This document shows positions 24,581-33,015 of a DNA stretch of 37,551 nt, piece by piece. Below the pieces are notes generated by a model. The model was given only the letters and a program-made list of their open reading frames with translations. It made no database searches and was not told where the DNA came from. The translations under genes and the position numbers were made by a program. Position 1 is the first letter of the stretch. Each line of letters begins with the position of its first letter. This stretch comes from an uncultured Ruminococcus sp. (GTDB taxonomy: Bacteria; Bacillota; Clostridia; Oscillospirales; Acutalibacteraceae), in NCBI GenBank assembly GCA_902792105.1, contig CADAYK010000003.1, positions 1-37,551 on the forward strand, written 5' to 3'.

Positions 24581-26299
24581 TTAAATATCAAAATCCTCGT
24601 TATCGCTTATCGCACGCTTGATTTTGGCGGTAAACGAACCGATAAATCCGTTGTTGTCCTTTACGCTTACCCTTACCTCGTCCTCGTCGTCCTCGGGCTG
24701 ATAGGTAAAGGCAAAGCCGTCTTCGTCCATAGCCGGCGCCACTTCCTCGCTGTCAACGATAACAACGGGGTTTTCGGGAGTGCGCGCACCTATGCCGAAC
24801 CTGATCTTAACAAGTCCGAGCATGGGATCGGGCGAGAAATATTCGCTGAGCGGATACACGGGCTCGCAGCTTTCGGCAGCTTCCGCCTCGGGCTGTTCCT
24901 CTTTGGGCTCCCCTGCCGCAGGCACATCGTTAAGCGCCTCGCAGTCATACAGATTTTCAACGTCTGTTTCGGCGATGTCAGCCATTGACTGAACCTTCTT
25001 TTCCCAGTGAAGAAGGTCGCGCAGGATCTCCTGCTTTGGCGAGGGCTTGAACTTGCTCAAAATCTCGTCAAACTTTTTCTCGGTCAGCTTATATTCGCCG
25101 GACTTAAGAGCGTCGATCGCAAGCTTTTCTTCGCCGAAGAAATCGATCAGCTCGCGGAACAGTGTCTTTTTTATTCCGCTTGCAAGGCGCTCGATGTCGC
25201 GGTAATTAAAGCGCCATGTTTTTTCAGCCATCATCTCAAAGCTCAGGGGCTTTTTAAGCTGAATTATCGGCTTGTACTCAACCTTTTTGTCCTCGCCCTC
25301 GCCTGTTTCCTCCTTATAGGAAAACTCGCGGTCAAACGCGGCGCATCTTGCTTCCCTGTCGGGGAGCGGAAGGCGGATGATTTCGGCACGGTCGAGCATT
25401 GCGGCGTCAACGCGGTTGGGATAGTTTGTAGCCGCCATAAAGATAACGTCGGAGTCCTCGCTGTGGATCTTGTTGTAGCCCGTCAAAAAGGATGTGGTGA
25501 TGTTGGCGGCATATTCGGGCAGGTTCGGCAGCGAACGGTTCTTGCAAAGGCTGTCGATCTCATCTACAAACACAATGCAGGGGGCGCTGTTCATTGCCTC
25601 CTCAAAAAGCCTTGTAACGCTTTTTTCGGCGGTGCCGGCATATTTGCTTATAATGTCGGAGCCGAGAATCGAAATAAACTTGTAGTCCTTGTTCATAAGC
25701 TCGTGGGCAAACGCCTCACAGATGAAGGTTTTGCCGCAGCCGGGAGGACCTACAAAGAAATAAGAGTTGAGCTTTGGTATCTGCAAAAATTCTCTCAGAC
25801 GGTTTGCCCGAGCGTCGGCAACACAGCCGCGCAGCTTGGTTTTCATGTCCTCCATACCGGCAACGTCCTCAAAGGCGTGCTTGGGAGCTTCCTTGTACCA
25901 GGTGCGCGCCGCGCGGTCGATCTCGATCTCCTCCTGAGTCTTTTTGTCGTTTCCGTCGTTTGCGTTGTTCGCCGGGATCTTTTTTCCTTCGTCCTTTTTA
26001 TCGGCCGAAGGCTTGCCTGATGAAGGCTTGTTTACAGCGTAGGAATGCTCTATTTCAGCCTGCAAACGCGCGCATTCATAATCAAGACGGTTCATCTCGC
26101 GGATGTGCTGCTCCTTTTCGGCGCCGATCGTCATATTAGCCATCTCGGATTCAAGGTCGGCGGCGCGCTGCAGCATCATGCACTGGTCCTTGCTTGGGCG
26201 GTTGTTGTTATTCTTAAACAGCTCCTGCGCCTTCCACTGGAAATTGCGCGAAGCGTTTTCCTTTTCGATCAGGTTTGTAAGTAAATCACGGTCAATCAT
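24581..26299 (-). CDS. Vps4/katanin-like classical AAA ATPase with N-terminal helical domain
   Basis: 572 residues from the ATG at 26299, chosen for GAGGTGAG upstream and the 7-base gap to the previous gene; a longer open frame upstream overlaps that gene and looks non-coding. Residues 1-90 are helical and charged, spaced like a MIT-type three-helix bundle (inference), then a Lys-rich linker. The AAA module starts at FEDVAGMEDMKTKLR (143 on), with Walker A GPPGCGKT (184-191), pore-loop-like KYAGTAEKSV, Walker B CIVFVDEID (241-249), sensor AATN (289-292), and VDAAMLDRAEIIRLPLPD, which resembles the meiotic AAA clade (Vps4, katanin, spastin). FNYRDIERLASG follows in the small domain. Residues about 480-565 form a beta domain absent from Vps4. 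Confidence 0.82.
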   Translation of the reverse strand: MIDRDLLTNLIEKENASRNFQWKAQELFKNNNNRPSKDQCMMLQRAADLESEMANMTIGAEKEQHIREMNRLDYECARLQAEIEHSYAVNKPSSGKPSADKKDEGKKIPANNANDGNDKKTQEEIEIDRAARTWYKEAPKHAFEDVAGMEDMKTKLRGCVADARANRLREFLQIPKLNSYFFVGPPGCGKTFICEAFAHELMNKDYKFISILGSDIISKYAGTAEKSVTRLFEEAMNSAPCIVFVDEIDSLCKNRSLPNLPEYAANITTSFLTGYNKIHSEDSDVIFMAATNYPNRVDAAMLDRAEIIRLPLPDREARCAAFDREFSYKEETGEGEDKKVEYKPIIQLKKPLSFEMMAEKTWRFNYRDIERLASGIKKTLFRELIDFFGEEKLAIDALKSGEYKLTEKKFDEILSKFKPSPKQEILRDLLHWEKKVQSMADIAETDVENLYDCEALNDVPAAGEPKEEQPEAEAAESCEPVYPLSEYFSPDPMLGLVKIRFGIGARTPENPVVIVDSEEVAPAMDEDGFAFTYQPEDDEDEVRVSVKDNNGFIGSFTAKIKRAISDNEDFDI

Positions 26300-26306
26300 A
26301 ATATTC

Positions 26307-27188
26307 TCACCTCTGTCCCAAACCGGGCAAATCCTCCAGAGCGGAGTCAAGATCCATCGGCTGATCGTAAACCTCCCCGGGGTTATCGTAAACGGCTTCG
26401 GTGCGTGTTCTTCTTGCTCTTTCGCTTTGCTGCTCGGCGGCGTCCGCGGCAACGTTGGGCTGAACGTTATAGATCCTGCCCCACCTGATAGCGTCAAGAA
26501 TTTGTCTTTCGTTTTCAAGCTCAAGAGCCTGGTCGTTAACGAGCATTTCGGAAGCGACCTTGTCGATCTTCTGCTCCTTAAGCAAATCGTCGATATTTCT
26601 GCCGTAATAGTGCTCCATCGCTTCAATTGACAAATCGCCCTTGATGTCGTACCTTGCCTTTTGGAGCAGGAACGCAAGGCGCGTCATAATATCTGAGCCT
26701 ATTGAGATCGCGTTTACCATCTTGTAGCCCTTGGTGAGGTCGCGCATGATATCGCGCCATTCGTACTCGTCGTGGATACTGTCAAGACGTCTTATCGTGT
26801 CCTCAACAACAGCCAGCGCGTAAGCCGCGTTTTTCGCGCCCGCGCTGCAGCGCTTAAGCTCGTCCTCCTTTACCGGGGAATCGGGCTGGGCGGAAATGTA
26901 CTTATATTCGCCGTTAAAGCTGATCAAGCGCCTTATAAGCCTTTTGCGCTGCACAAACAGGTTTTCCCTCGCCTTGTTGATCTCGTCGGTAAGGCGTTCG
27001 CGGTCAAGGTGCTTTGAGTACTGTTCCTCGGTTCTTTCCTTTCGCTCTATTTCGCTGCGCTTATTCGCCAATTCGGTAAGAGTTTCATTAGCGTCGGTAA
27101 GAGTTTCAATATGTTTTTCGGAGGAAGAAATCCTTTTTTCCTCTTTTTTAACTTTCTTTTTTATTCTGCGGTCTTCCAACCATGACAT
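26307..27188 (-). CDS. Charged helical protein, possible ESCRT-III/PspA-like partner of the AAA ATPase
   Basis: 293 residues, nearly all predicted helix. A basic N-terminus (MSWLEDRRIKKKVKKEEKRI) starts a long coiled coil to about residue 95, followed by further helices (KNAAYALAVVEDTIRRLDSI, IMRDLTKGYKMVNAISIG, DDLLKEQKIDKVASEML) and an acidic tail ending DLDSALEDLPGLGQR. A basic amphipathic start, a helical hairpin and an acidic C-terminal leucine motif are the layout of ESCRT-III subunits, whose tail binds Vps4 MIT domains. The similarity is architectural only and I found no diagnostic motif. The gene is 14 bases after the 504-residue gene and 7 before the Vps4-like gene. Confidence 0.7.
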   Translation of the reverse strand: MSWLEDRRIKKKVKKEEKRISSSEKHIETLTDANETLTELANKRSEIERKERTEEQYSKHLDRERLTDEINKARENLFVQRKRLIRRLISFNGEYKYISAQPDSPVKEDELKRCSAGAKNAAYALAVVEDTIRRLDSIHDEYEWRDIMRDLTKGYKMVNAISIGSDIMTRLAFLLQKARYDIKGDLSIEAMEHYYGRNIDDLLKEQKIDKVASEMLVNDQALELENERQILDAIRWGRIYNVQPNVAADAAEQQSERARRTRTEAVYDNPGEVYDQPMDLDSALEDLPGLGQR

Positions 27189-27202
27189 AACAATTCACCT
27201 CT

Positions 27203-28717
27203 TTAAATATCTTCCGCAATCAGCTCGCGGTTATCTTCGGCTGCCTGATCGATAACTTCCTCGTCAGCGTGTATTTCGGGTACCGTAACGGAATCCAGGA
27301 TTTCTTCCTGCTCTTTGATATCCTGCATTTGAGCCTCAAGCTCCCTTGCCTCATTAAGGATCCTTTCGCGCTCCTGCAGTCTTTGTCTTTCCTTTTCAAT
27401 TTCGATTTTGCGCTTTTCGGTCTGATATTCCGCTCTGCGCTTTTCCTGAGCCTCAACAAGCTGCTCGTTTTGCTTTTGGATATAGGCGTAATCGCGAACC
27501 GCGTAATTTGCGCCCTGAACGGTTTTTCCGAGCTCGACGTTGTTGGCGATCGCCTCGAGCTTGCCCATGAGGACCTCCTCTGCCTGAGCATTTGCGACGA
27601 TCCACTTGTCAGCCTCCTGCATTTCGTGGATGTTGTTCTCGTGGATTTCGTTAAGAACGCGCATATGCTCGTTAAAGTCGAACTTCCTGCCGGATACCTC
27701 AAACGCCTGGCGCATCTCGAACGCCAAGGTTTCGATGCCGCTCTTAAGAACGATGATTTTCCTCATTTCGGCTTCAAGCATAAGGCTGTTTTCAAGCACA
27801 AGCGTAAGTGCGGTTTGAAGCTGGAGCATTTGGTCAAGATATTTGATCCGGTTGTCGCCCGGAGGCAGCTGGCTCATGGCGCCGCTGTAGCCCAAGGTGT
27901 CGATAAGCTGCCTTACTTCCTTGGGGCAGGTGCTGTCAAAGGCTTCACGCTTTGTAACAAGATCCTCAACGCACTTTTGATAGCGATCCTCGCGGATCTT
28001 GTATTTTATCATGTCGTCATACAAAGCGTCTACGGTTCTGACGGTATCCTTGCCGACGGTTTCAATAAAATGAACCTTGTTGTTGATTATCTGCTCGCGT
28101 TCTGCCTCGTCGTTATAGTCCTCGAATCTGTATCCGATTATAAGAACATATTTAACCAGATCGACCGCGGCGTCCGCCTTCATGGCGTAGCCCTTTTCGA
28201 GGGCGCTGCGAAGATTTGCCAAAAAGCTTTCCACATATATCTCAAGTCTGTCGGCGCCGGTTTCAACGGCGTCTGCCGAACTTGTATTCTTGTACTTTTT
28301 CTCAAGAACGTTGACCGCCTTCATGTAGGAATCAAGGTTTGTTCTGGGAACATTGTTGTTTTCGCTCGGAGCCTGGCGGTAACCTCCCGAAACAATGTAC
28401 ATATCCTTTTCAAGCTTGGCGTAGTCGCTGAATATTTCCTGTTCGCCGGAATCATACTTGTGCGCCTCTGCGTGACGGTCAAGCATATCCTGGTTTTTTT
28501 CGGCGACTTTCTTGACTCTTTCGCGGAACATCGGATCGTTGAGCTCGCGGAATCTTCTTTCGATATCCTTTCTGATTTCCCTGTTTGCCGCGATGGAAGA
28601 CTGGGTTCCCTGTGTATCGACAACAGCCTCGCGGGCTTTTGCCTCCTCCTTTTCCTTAGCCTTAAGCTCGGCCTCGGTTTCCTGCTTCTTTTTGTTTTTT
28701 CCGAAAATAAATGCCAT
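27203..28717 (-). CDS. Helical coiled-coil protein of unknown function
   Basis: 504 residues. It starts MAFIFGKNKKKQ, a short hydrophobic stretch followed by lysines that could touch membrane, then a charged coiled coil, a mostly helical middle (residues about 120-400) and a second strong coiled coil (about 415-480, KRKIEIEKERQRLQERERIL), ending in an acidic tail. No enzyme motif or membrane segment. The N-terminal style resembles ESCRT-III/Snf7 and PspA proteins; a distant link to TelA-type helical proteins is an alternative. RBS ATAGGAGG is strong, as expected for a gene restarted after a 151-base gap. Confidence 0.72.
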   Translation of the reverse strand: MAFIFGKNKKKQETEAELKAKEKEEAKAREAVVDTQGTQSSIAANREIRKDIERRFRELNDPMFRERVKKVAEKNQDMLDRHAEAHKYDSGEQEIFSDYAKLEKDMYIVSGGYRQAPSENNNVPRTNLDSYMKAVNVLEKKYKNTSSADAVETGADRLEIYVESFLANLRSALEKGYAMKADAAVDLVKYVLIIGYRFEDYNDEAEREQIINNKVHFIETVGKDTVRTVDALYDDMIKYKIREDRYQKCVEDLVTKREAFDSTCPKEVRQLIDTLGYSGAMSQLPPGDNRIKYLDQMLQLQTALTLVLENSLMLEAEMRKIIVLKSGIETLAFEMRQAFEVSGRKFDFNEHMRVLNEIHENNIHEMQEADKWIVANAQAEEVLMGKLEAIANNVELGKTVQGANYAVRDYAYIQKQNEQLVEAQEKRRAEYQTEKRKIEIEKERQRLQERERILNEARELEAQMQDIKEQEEILDSVTVPEIHADEEVIDQAAEDNRELIAEDI

Positions 28718-28868
28718 TTTTCTACCTCCTATAGTAAAGTAAAACTATATACATATTTATATTAAACAGCGACCGGTCAACTCACGCCCTGCGACGGGCA
28801 TGCAACCCGCCGGCACCTTTACGGTGCTTTCCGGCGAAAGATCTCACGGCGCGGTTTAGGCTCCCGAA
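28718..28868 (-). promoter_or_regulatory. Intergenic gap inside the ATPase cluster with hairpin and possible weak promoter
   Basis: The only gap over 50 bases in the cluster. It holds a two-level hairpin, CGCCGG...CCGGCG around GCACC/GGTGC (28808-28836), with no T run, and downstream TTGACC (28775-28780) before an AT-rich stretch with imperfect -10 candidates. It may split the operon into two expression levels. Confidence 0.35.
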
Positions 28869-29408
28869 TTAAGCCTTGCCTGCCTGACGGGTTCCCGCCG
28901 AAAGCCCGTTTTTATGCACGGAATTTTTCATTAAGCCGATTCGTTCGCTTAATACATAATTATCCTTTGTTCCCACGGCAAAGCAAAGCGTTAAGCCGTC
29001 GTCCAGATAAACGCCGAGCCTTGAACAGGCAAGCGGCTTGTCGATCCTTGCCGAAACGGTTTTGCTGATTTGACGGTCGGGATAGCTCAGCCTGGTTTCA
29101 AGAACAATGTCCCTGTTGACCTTGGGCGGATTAAATTTTCTGCCGAACCACTGCACCTTGTGAAATTCCAGCGAAGGTGCGACGGCTACTGTTACATACT
29201 CCGAGCTGTACTCTGCAAGCTCGCCGTAATCGTTGTGCTTATACTGATACATCCTTACCGCGATCGTAATGCCGTTCAAACGCTTTTGGCGAAAGCCGCG
29301 CGCAACCGTGTCAATACCGGCGGTACTGCTGCTGTTAACGGGAAATCCGCAAACCGGGCAGCGCGCGCTGTCATCGCTTAAATCAAACAGGCAGCACCTG
29401 CACCTCAT
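28869..29408 (-). CDS. Zinc-ribbon protein of unknown function
   Basis: 179 residues. It opens with a zinc ribbon: Cys3-x-x-Cys6 and Cys17-x-x-Cys20 (with an extra Cys5), in the order RCRCCLF...RCPVCGFP. A beta-rich domain follows (about 35-160; ITIAVRMYQYK, EYVTVAVAPSLEF, LGVYLDDGLTLCFAVG), and a short basic tail. It may read a protein or nucleic-acid partner; no known family is recognised. Its ATG overlaps the stop of the 650-residue coiled-coil gene as TAATG, so the two are translationally coupled. It is the last gene before the 151-base gap. Confidence 0.72.
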   Translation of the reverse strand: MRCRCCLFDLSDDSARCPVCGFPVNSSSTAGIDTVARGFRQKRLNGITIAVRMYQYKHNDYGELAEYSSEYVTVAVAPSLEFHKVQWFGRKFNPPKVNRDIVLETRLSYPDRQISKTVSARIDKPLACSRLGVYLDDGLTLCFAVGTKDNYVLSERIGLMKNSVHKNGLSAGTRQAGKA

Positions 29409-31360
29409 TACAAGCTCACCCTTTCCTCAAGCAGCTCAACAACATCAAGATAATCCGTGCTGAGCTGTTCGCTCATTTTTTTAAGGGCTGTCATTTCTTC
29501 CTTTAGCCTTTCCTTTTTCAAACGGTAGTCGTCCTCAAGGCCGGCAAGCTGTTCAACATAGGTTATTGTGGTTGAGTTTTTATTAAACAGTGCATTGATT
29601 CCCTTTTGGTACTCCTCGATGATCCGGCGGCAGCGTTCGATTTCGCCGCGCGTTTCCCTGCATTTTTCCGAGTCAAAGAATTCGCGGTACTGCCTGATAT
29701 CGTCGGAGCACTGTTTCTTTTCCTCGATCAGACTGCGCTTTTCACCTGCCAGTGATTTTTCCTTTAACATAAGCGCGTCAATTTCACGGTCGAGGTCTTT
29801 TATTTCGTCAGACAGCACTTCGATTTCCGCCCCGGTTTCGGCAAGGCATTGTTCTGCCGCCTGCTTTTTAGCGGCAAGCTCCCTTTGCTCGGCTTCCGCC
29901 TGACTGTTAAGCTCGCTGAGTCGGTCTAATTCACGGGTGATTTTTTGGGTTTCGGCGTCCATATTCTCGACCTTGCGCGTATATTCTTCCTTTGCGGCAG
30001 CAAGCTTCTCGCGCAAGATCGGGCCCTGAAGCTTTAGTGTGGCGATCTGTCCCGTAACCTCCTCGATTTCCTTTTGCAGCCGTTCGGTTTCCTGCTCAGC
30101 CTCCGCTTTTTTATCCCGTGCTATGCCTATCTGTTTTTCGGCGTTGGCTTTATTTTTTTCTGCGGCGTTGAGCAGTTCGTTCTTCTCGCTGAGCTTTATA
30201 TTTTTATCAACTATCTCATTGTTGAGCTCTTCGATTTGCCGGTCAACCGCCGCTATAGCGGTTTCAAGCTCCTCTGCCTTTTTGCGCAGCTTTTCGCATT
30301 CGTCCGCGAGCTGATTCTTTTCAAGCTCATTGGTTTTCAGCTTTATCCTTAGAGTTTGCAGACTGTTTTCCGCATCGCGGCGCTCATCCTCCATTGCGTC
30401 GATGCGCTCCTGTATTTTAATGATTTGCGCATTGGCTTCGGCTGTTGTTTTCGCGCTTTGTTCAAGCAACTCGTTGAGCTGTTGCTGCTGCTGTTCCGCC
30501 TCTGCCTGTTCAGCCTGCCTGCCGCCGAGCTTTTTGCGCAGCCCCTCTTCATTTTGCCTGAGCCGATCAAGCTCGGCTTCCACAGTCGCAATTTGGTTTT
30601 CTTCCTCTTTTATTCTTTGTTCAAGCGCGCCGATCTGCGCTTCCCTGTCCGAGCGCAAGCGTTCAAGCTCCGAAAGTCTTTGGCTGTAACTCTCCTGCAG
30701 GGCGTTTTTGTCGGTTTGTGCCTGAGCAAGCTCTTTTTTTAACGACTCAAGGCTTTTTTCCAGCATTACGCAGTCCGCGATCAGCGGCTTCATGCGGTTT
30801 GAGCAGTCAATGTACGCCGCCTTCATGCGTTCCTTTTCCGCCTTTTTCGCTTTAAGCTCTTCAACCGCGGCGTTAAGCTCGTCTGTGTTTACGTCCTGAA
30901 GCTCTGCTATCTGATCTTCAAGAACCTTTATATTCTGTTTGATAATCAAAGCGTTTTGGTTGAGCTGTTCAAGCTGTTCAACCCGACGGGATTTTTCGAG
31001 GAACTCCCTTTGCAGCTTTTGCTCTTCCCTGCGGCACTTGACTATTTGGGCTTCAACTTCATCTATCTGTTCACAGCGTGAATTTAAATCCTTTTTAAGG
31101 CTTTCTACCCTGTCGCGGGCATTTTTCGGCATTTCGTTAAGAACGTTGTCCAGCGGAGCTTTTAAAAGCACGCGCGCCACAGCCCTCCATTTTGCCGCGG
31201 CCCCGCTGTCGGCGTCAACACTGTTTAGCCTGTTTCCGCTTTCCTCCTGAATGTCCATAACGATATCCATCATAAGATTCAGCGCTTCGCCCCAGCCTAC
31301 GCTGTCCGCCGGTTTAAGCGCGAGCATACGGATATCGCCGCTCGTTTTGTTAAACTTCAT
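29408..31360 (-). CDS. Long coiled-coil protein (SMC/golgin-like architecture)
   Basis: 650 residues. A small N-terminal globular part (about 1-85; SGDIRMLALKPADSVGWGEA) is followed by almost continuous heptads to the C-terminus, for example ERLRSDREAQIGALEQRIKE and REIDALMLKEKSLAGEKRS. There is no Walker A, so it is not a true SMC ATPase. Ala, Glu and Gln are very abundant. It would form a rod of several tens of nanometres, suited to scaffolding or tethering. Its ATG overlaps the Hsp70-like gene stop (ATGA) and its stop overlaps the zinc-ribbon start, so it is embedded in the operon. Ordinary database hits to coiled-coil proteins would be misleading. Confidence 0.78.
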   Translation of the reverse strand: MKFNKTSGDIRMLALKPADSVGWGEALNLMMDIVMDIQEESGNRLNSVDADSGAAAKWRAVARVLLKAPLDNVLNEMPKNARDRVESLKKDLNSRCEQIDEVEAQIVKCRREEQKLQREFLEKSRRVEQLEQLNQNALIIKQNIKVLEDQIAELQDVNTDELNAAVEELKAKKAEKERMKAAYIDCSNRMKPLIADCVMLEKSLESLKKELAQAQTDKNALQESYSQRLSELERLRSDREAQIGALEQRIKEEENQIATVEAELDRLRQNEEGLRKKLGGRQAEQAEAEQQQQQLNELLEQSAKTTAEANAQIIKIQERIDAMEDERRDAENSLQTLRIKLKTNELEKNQLADECEKLRKKAEELETAIAAVDRQIEELNNEIVDKNIKLSEKNELLNAAEKNKANAEKQIGIARDKKAEAEQETERLQKEIEEVTGQIATLKLQGPILREKLAAAKEEYTRKVENMDAETQKITRELDRLSELNSQAEAEQRELAAKKQAAEQCLAETGAEIEVLSDEIKDLDREIDALMLKEKSLAGEKRSLIEEKKQCSDDIRQYREFFDSEKCRETRGEIERCRRIIEEYQKGINALFNKNSTTITYVEQLAGLEDDYRLKKERLKEEMTALKKMSEQLSTDYLDVVELLEERVSL

Positions 31361-33012
31361 CGGTTACCCCCTCCCGACGGAAGCATCAGGTTATGAAAGC
31401 TTCCCTTAAAGGTTGAGAGCGAGATCGTCGATTTAGGCAGGATCTTTTTGCCGTAAGCCTCGTCCGCCGCGTCGGGATCGTAATCAAAAATATGCACCTT
31501 GATACGCTCGGCGGCGTCAATGGAGAATCCGACTACCGCGAGCATCGAGTTTTTGGTGCTTTTTTTCAGCTCCTCGGCGAACTTCTTTTTCGGAGCCGCA
31601 ATAACTCCGTCTCCGGAGCGCTTGCCGAAGTTAAGCAGGAACTTGTCAGCCTCGGTGAGCACCATGGGCACGTTTTTGCCGTCAGCGTGTTTTATAAAGT
31701 ATATTTTATCGGGAATATATTCCTGCCCGTAGCTTATCGCGTAATCCCTGAGCAGTTCGTTTTTGCCGTTGTAAACCGCCATGCTTATTCCGAATCCGGC
31801 AACATGGCAAACCTCGATCACGGAGTTTGCGAGCAGACACGCGCCGTAGGCGATCGCCTTCTCCCTTTCGTCCTCCCTGTGGAAGAGCATTTTTACCCTT
31901 CCGTTTACACCGCCGAGGTTGAAGTGGTTTTTGATTTGCTCGCGCACCAGATAAAAATTGCAAAATCCGCCTACGAGCGCAAGGTACGGCTGTTCGCCTT
32001 TTTCAAGCCCCGACATGGATTCGTCAAGTACCTTTTTGAGCGAGCTGTAAATTGTTTCGTTATAAGCCGATTTCATCTGCGCGAAGTTGACGCTGACGCT
32101 TTCAAGGCCGTACTCAAGCGAGGTAAAATGCTCGTTTTGAAGATCCTCGGGAACCGCCTCGAATTCGGTAAAAATATCGTCTACATATTCGCAGTCCGAC
32201 ACCAGCGCGTCCTCAAACTGCTTGACCGCCCTGTCAAAGCATTTATCGACAACGATTTCGTTTTCAGGCGTGCCCGAATGCTGTGAAATCGCCTTTCGAA
32301 CAACAGCCTCCTGATATGCTATTCCTGCTCTGCCGATTTTTTTCTCCCGGTTTTCGCCGATTCCGCTCAGGATCTCGGGCTTCACCTGTATTTTATCATT
32401 TATGTGTGTAACGCTGACCATGGCGGTGTCAAGAGTTCCTCCGCCGTAGTCAACGACCAGAATTTTTCCGTTGAATTTTTCCTTTTGCTTCTGCTCATAG
32501 CTCCACACACAGAACGCCGCCGCGTCGGTCGGCTCGCTGCGAAGCTCAAAACGGTTTACCAGATCGCCGAACCGAAGGCAGATATCGCGCAGGGTTCCGC
32601 GCGCGTCAACCGTCTGCAGGCTTTGAAACCAGCATTCAGGCGCGCCGAGCACAAGCAGGTCGACCTTGTCCTCTTTAAGATTCGCAAGTGTTTTTGTTAT
32701 TACGTGCCTTAAAAACAGCTCGGTGATATATTCGGGCGTATTCACGCCGTTGTAGCCTCTTTCGCTGAGCACGGCTTCGTCGGTCTGCTGAGCCAGCAGC
32801 ATTTTAAAGCTGCGGTAGGTAATGATGTCGGGCTTTCCGATTTTGTCCCTTGCGGAGCCGCCGAAAAAGTACTTGTCCCTTTTGCTGTCATAGCACACAA
32901 TTGACGGATAATTATAAGAAAGATGGTTAGGCTGTACCGTTACGGGAATGCCGTTGTCCAGAATTGAAGCCATTGTGTAAGTGCTTCCGAAATCTATGCC
33001 CAAATTAATCAT
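31357..33012 (-). CDS. Hsp70/DnaK-like ATPase without a canonical substrate-binding domain
   Basis: 551 residues with the actin/Hsp70 ATPase signatures in order: phosphate 1 GIDFGSTYT (5-13), phosphate 2 VVDYGGGTLDTA (186-197), and the adenosine motif ALVGGFCN (345-352), with ERE-KAIAYGA behind it. The nucleotide-binding part ends near residue 400. The remaining 150 residues form a beta-rich tail (FGISMAVYNGKNELL, GFSIDAAERIKVHIFDY) shorter than the DnaK substrate-binding and lid domains. No dnaJ or grpE is nearby. It should bind and hydrolyse ATP and could load or regulate the AAA partners. Three bases separate it from the previous gene. Confidence 0.86.
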   Translation of the reverse strand: MINLGIDFGSTYTMASILDNGIPVTVQPNHLSYNYPSIVCYDSKRDKYFFGGSARDKIGKPDIITYRSFKMLLAQQTDEAVLSERGYNGVNTPEYITELFLRHVITKTLANLKEDKVDLLVLGAPECWFQSLQTVDARGTLRDICLRFGDLVNRFELRSEPTDAAAFCVWSYEQKQKEKFNGKILVVDYGGGTLDTAMVSVTHINDKIQVKPEILSGIGENREKKIGRAGIAYQEAVVRKAISQHSGTPENEIVVDKCFDRAVKQFEDALVSDCEYVDDIFTEFEAVPEDLQNEHFTSLEYGLESVSVNFAQMKSAYNETIYSSLKKVLDESMSGLEKGEQPYLALVGGFCNFYLVREQIKNHFNLGGVNGRVKMLFHREDEREKAIAYGACLLANSVIEVCHVAGFGISMAVYNGKNELLRDYAISYGQEYIPDKIYFIKHADGKNVPMVLTEADKFLLNFGKRSGDGVIAAPKKKFAEELKKSTKNSMLAVVGFSIDAAERIKVHIFDYDPDAADEAYGKKILPKSTISLSTFKGSFHNLMLPSGGGNR

Positions 33013-33015
33013 TGT

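Noticed and set aside
25007..26020. Plus-strand frame of 337 codons opposite the Vps4-like gene
   Set aside because: It covers the strongly conserved AAA motifs in antisense and has no family resemblance or ribosome binding site.
26300..26677. Upstream extension of the Vps4-like gene
   Set aside because: This frame overlaps the 293-residue gene and translates to Arg/Ser/Thr-rich sequence; the ATG at 26299 has a proper RBS.
27269..28765. Plus-strand frame of 498 codons opposite the helical protein at 27203-28717
   Set aside because: Its hydrophobic, Leu/Phe/Val-rich translation is the typical mirror of a charged coiled-coil gene, it lacks a good RBS, and the minus-strand gene has operon context.
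29408..31360. SMC chromosome-segregation ATPase
   Set aside because: Only the coiled coil matches; there is no Walker A, signature motif or head domain.
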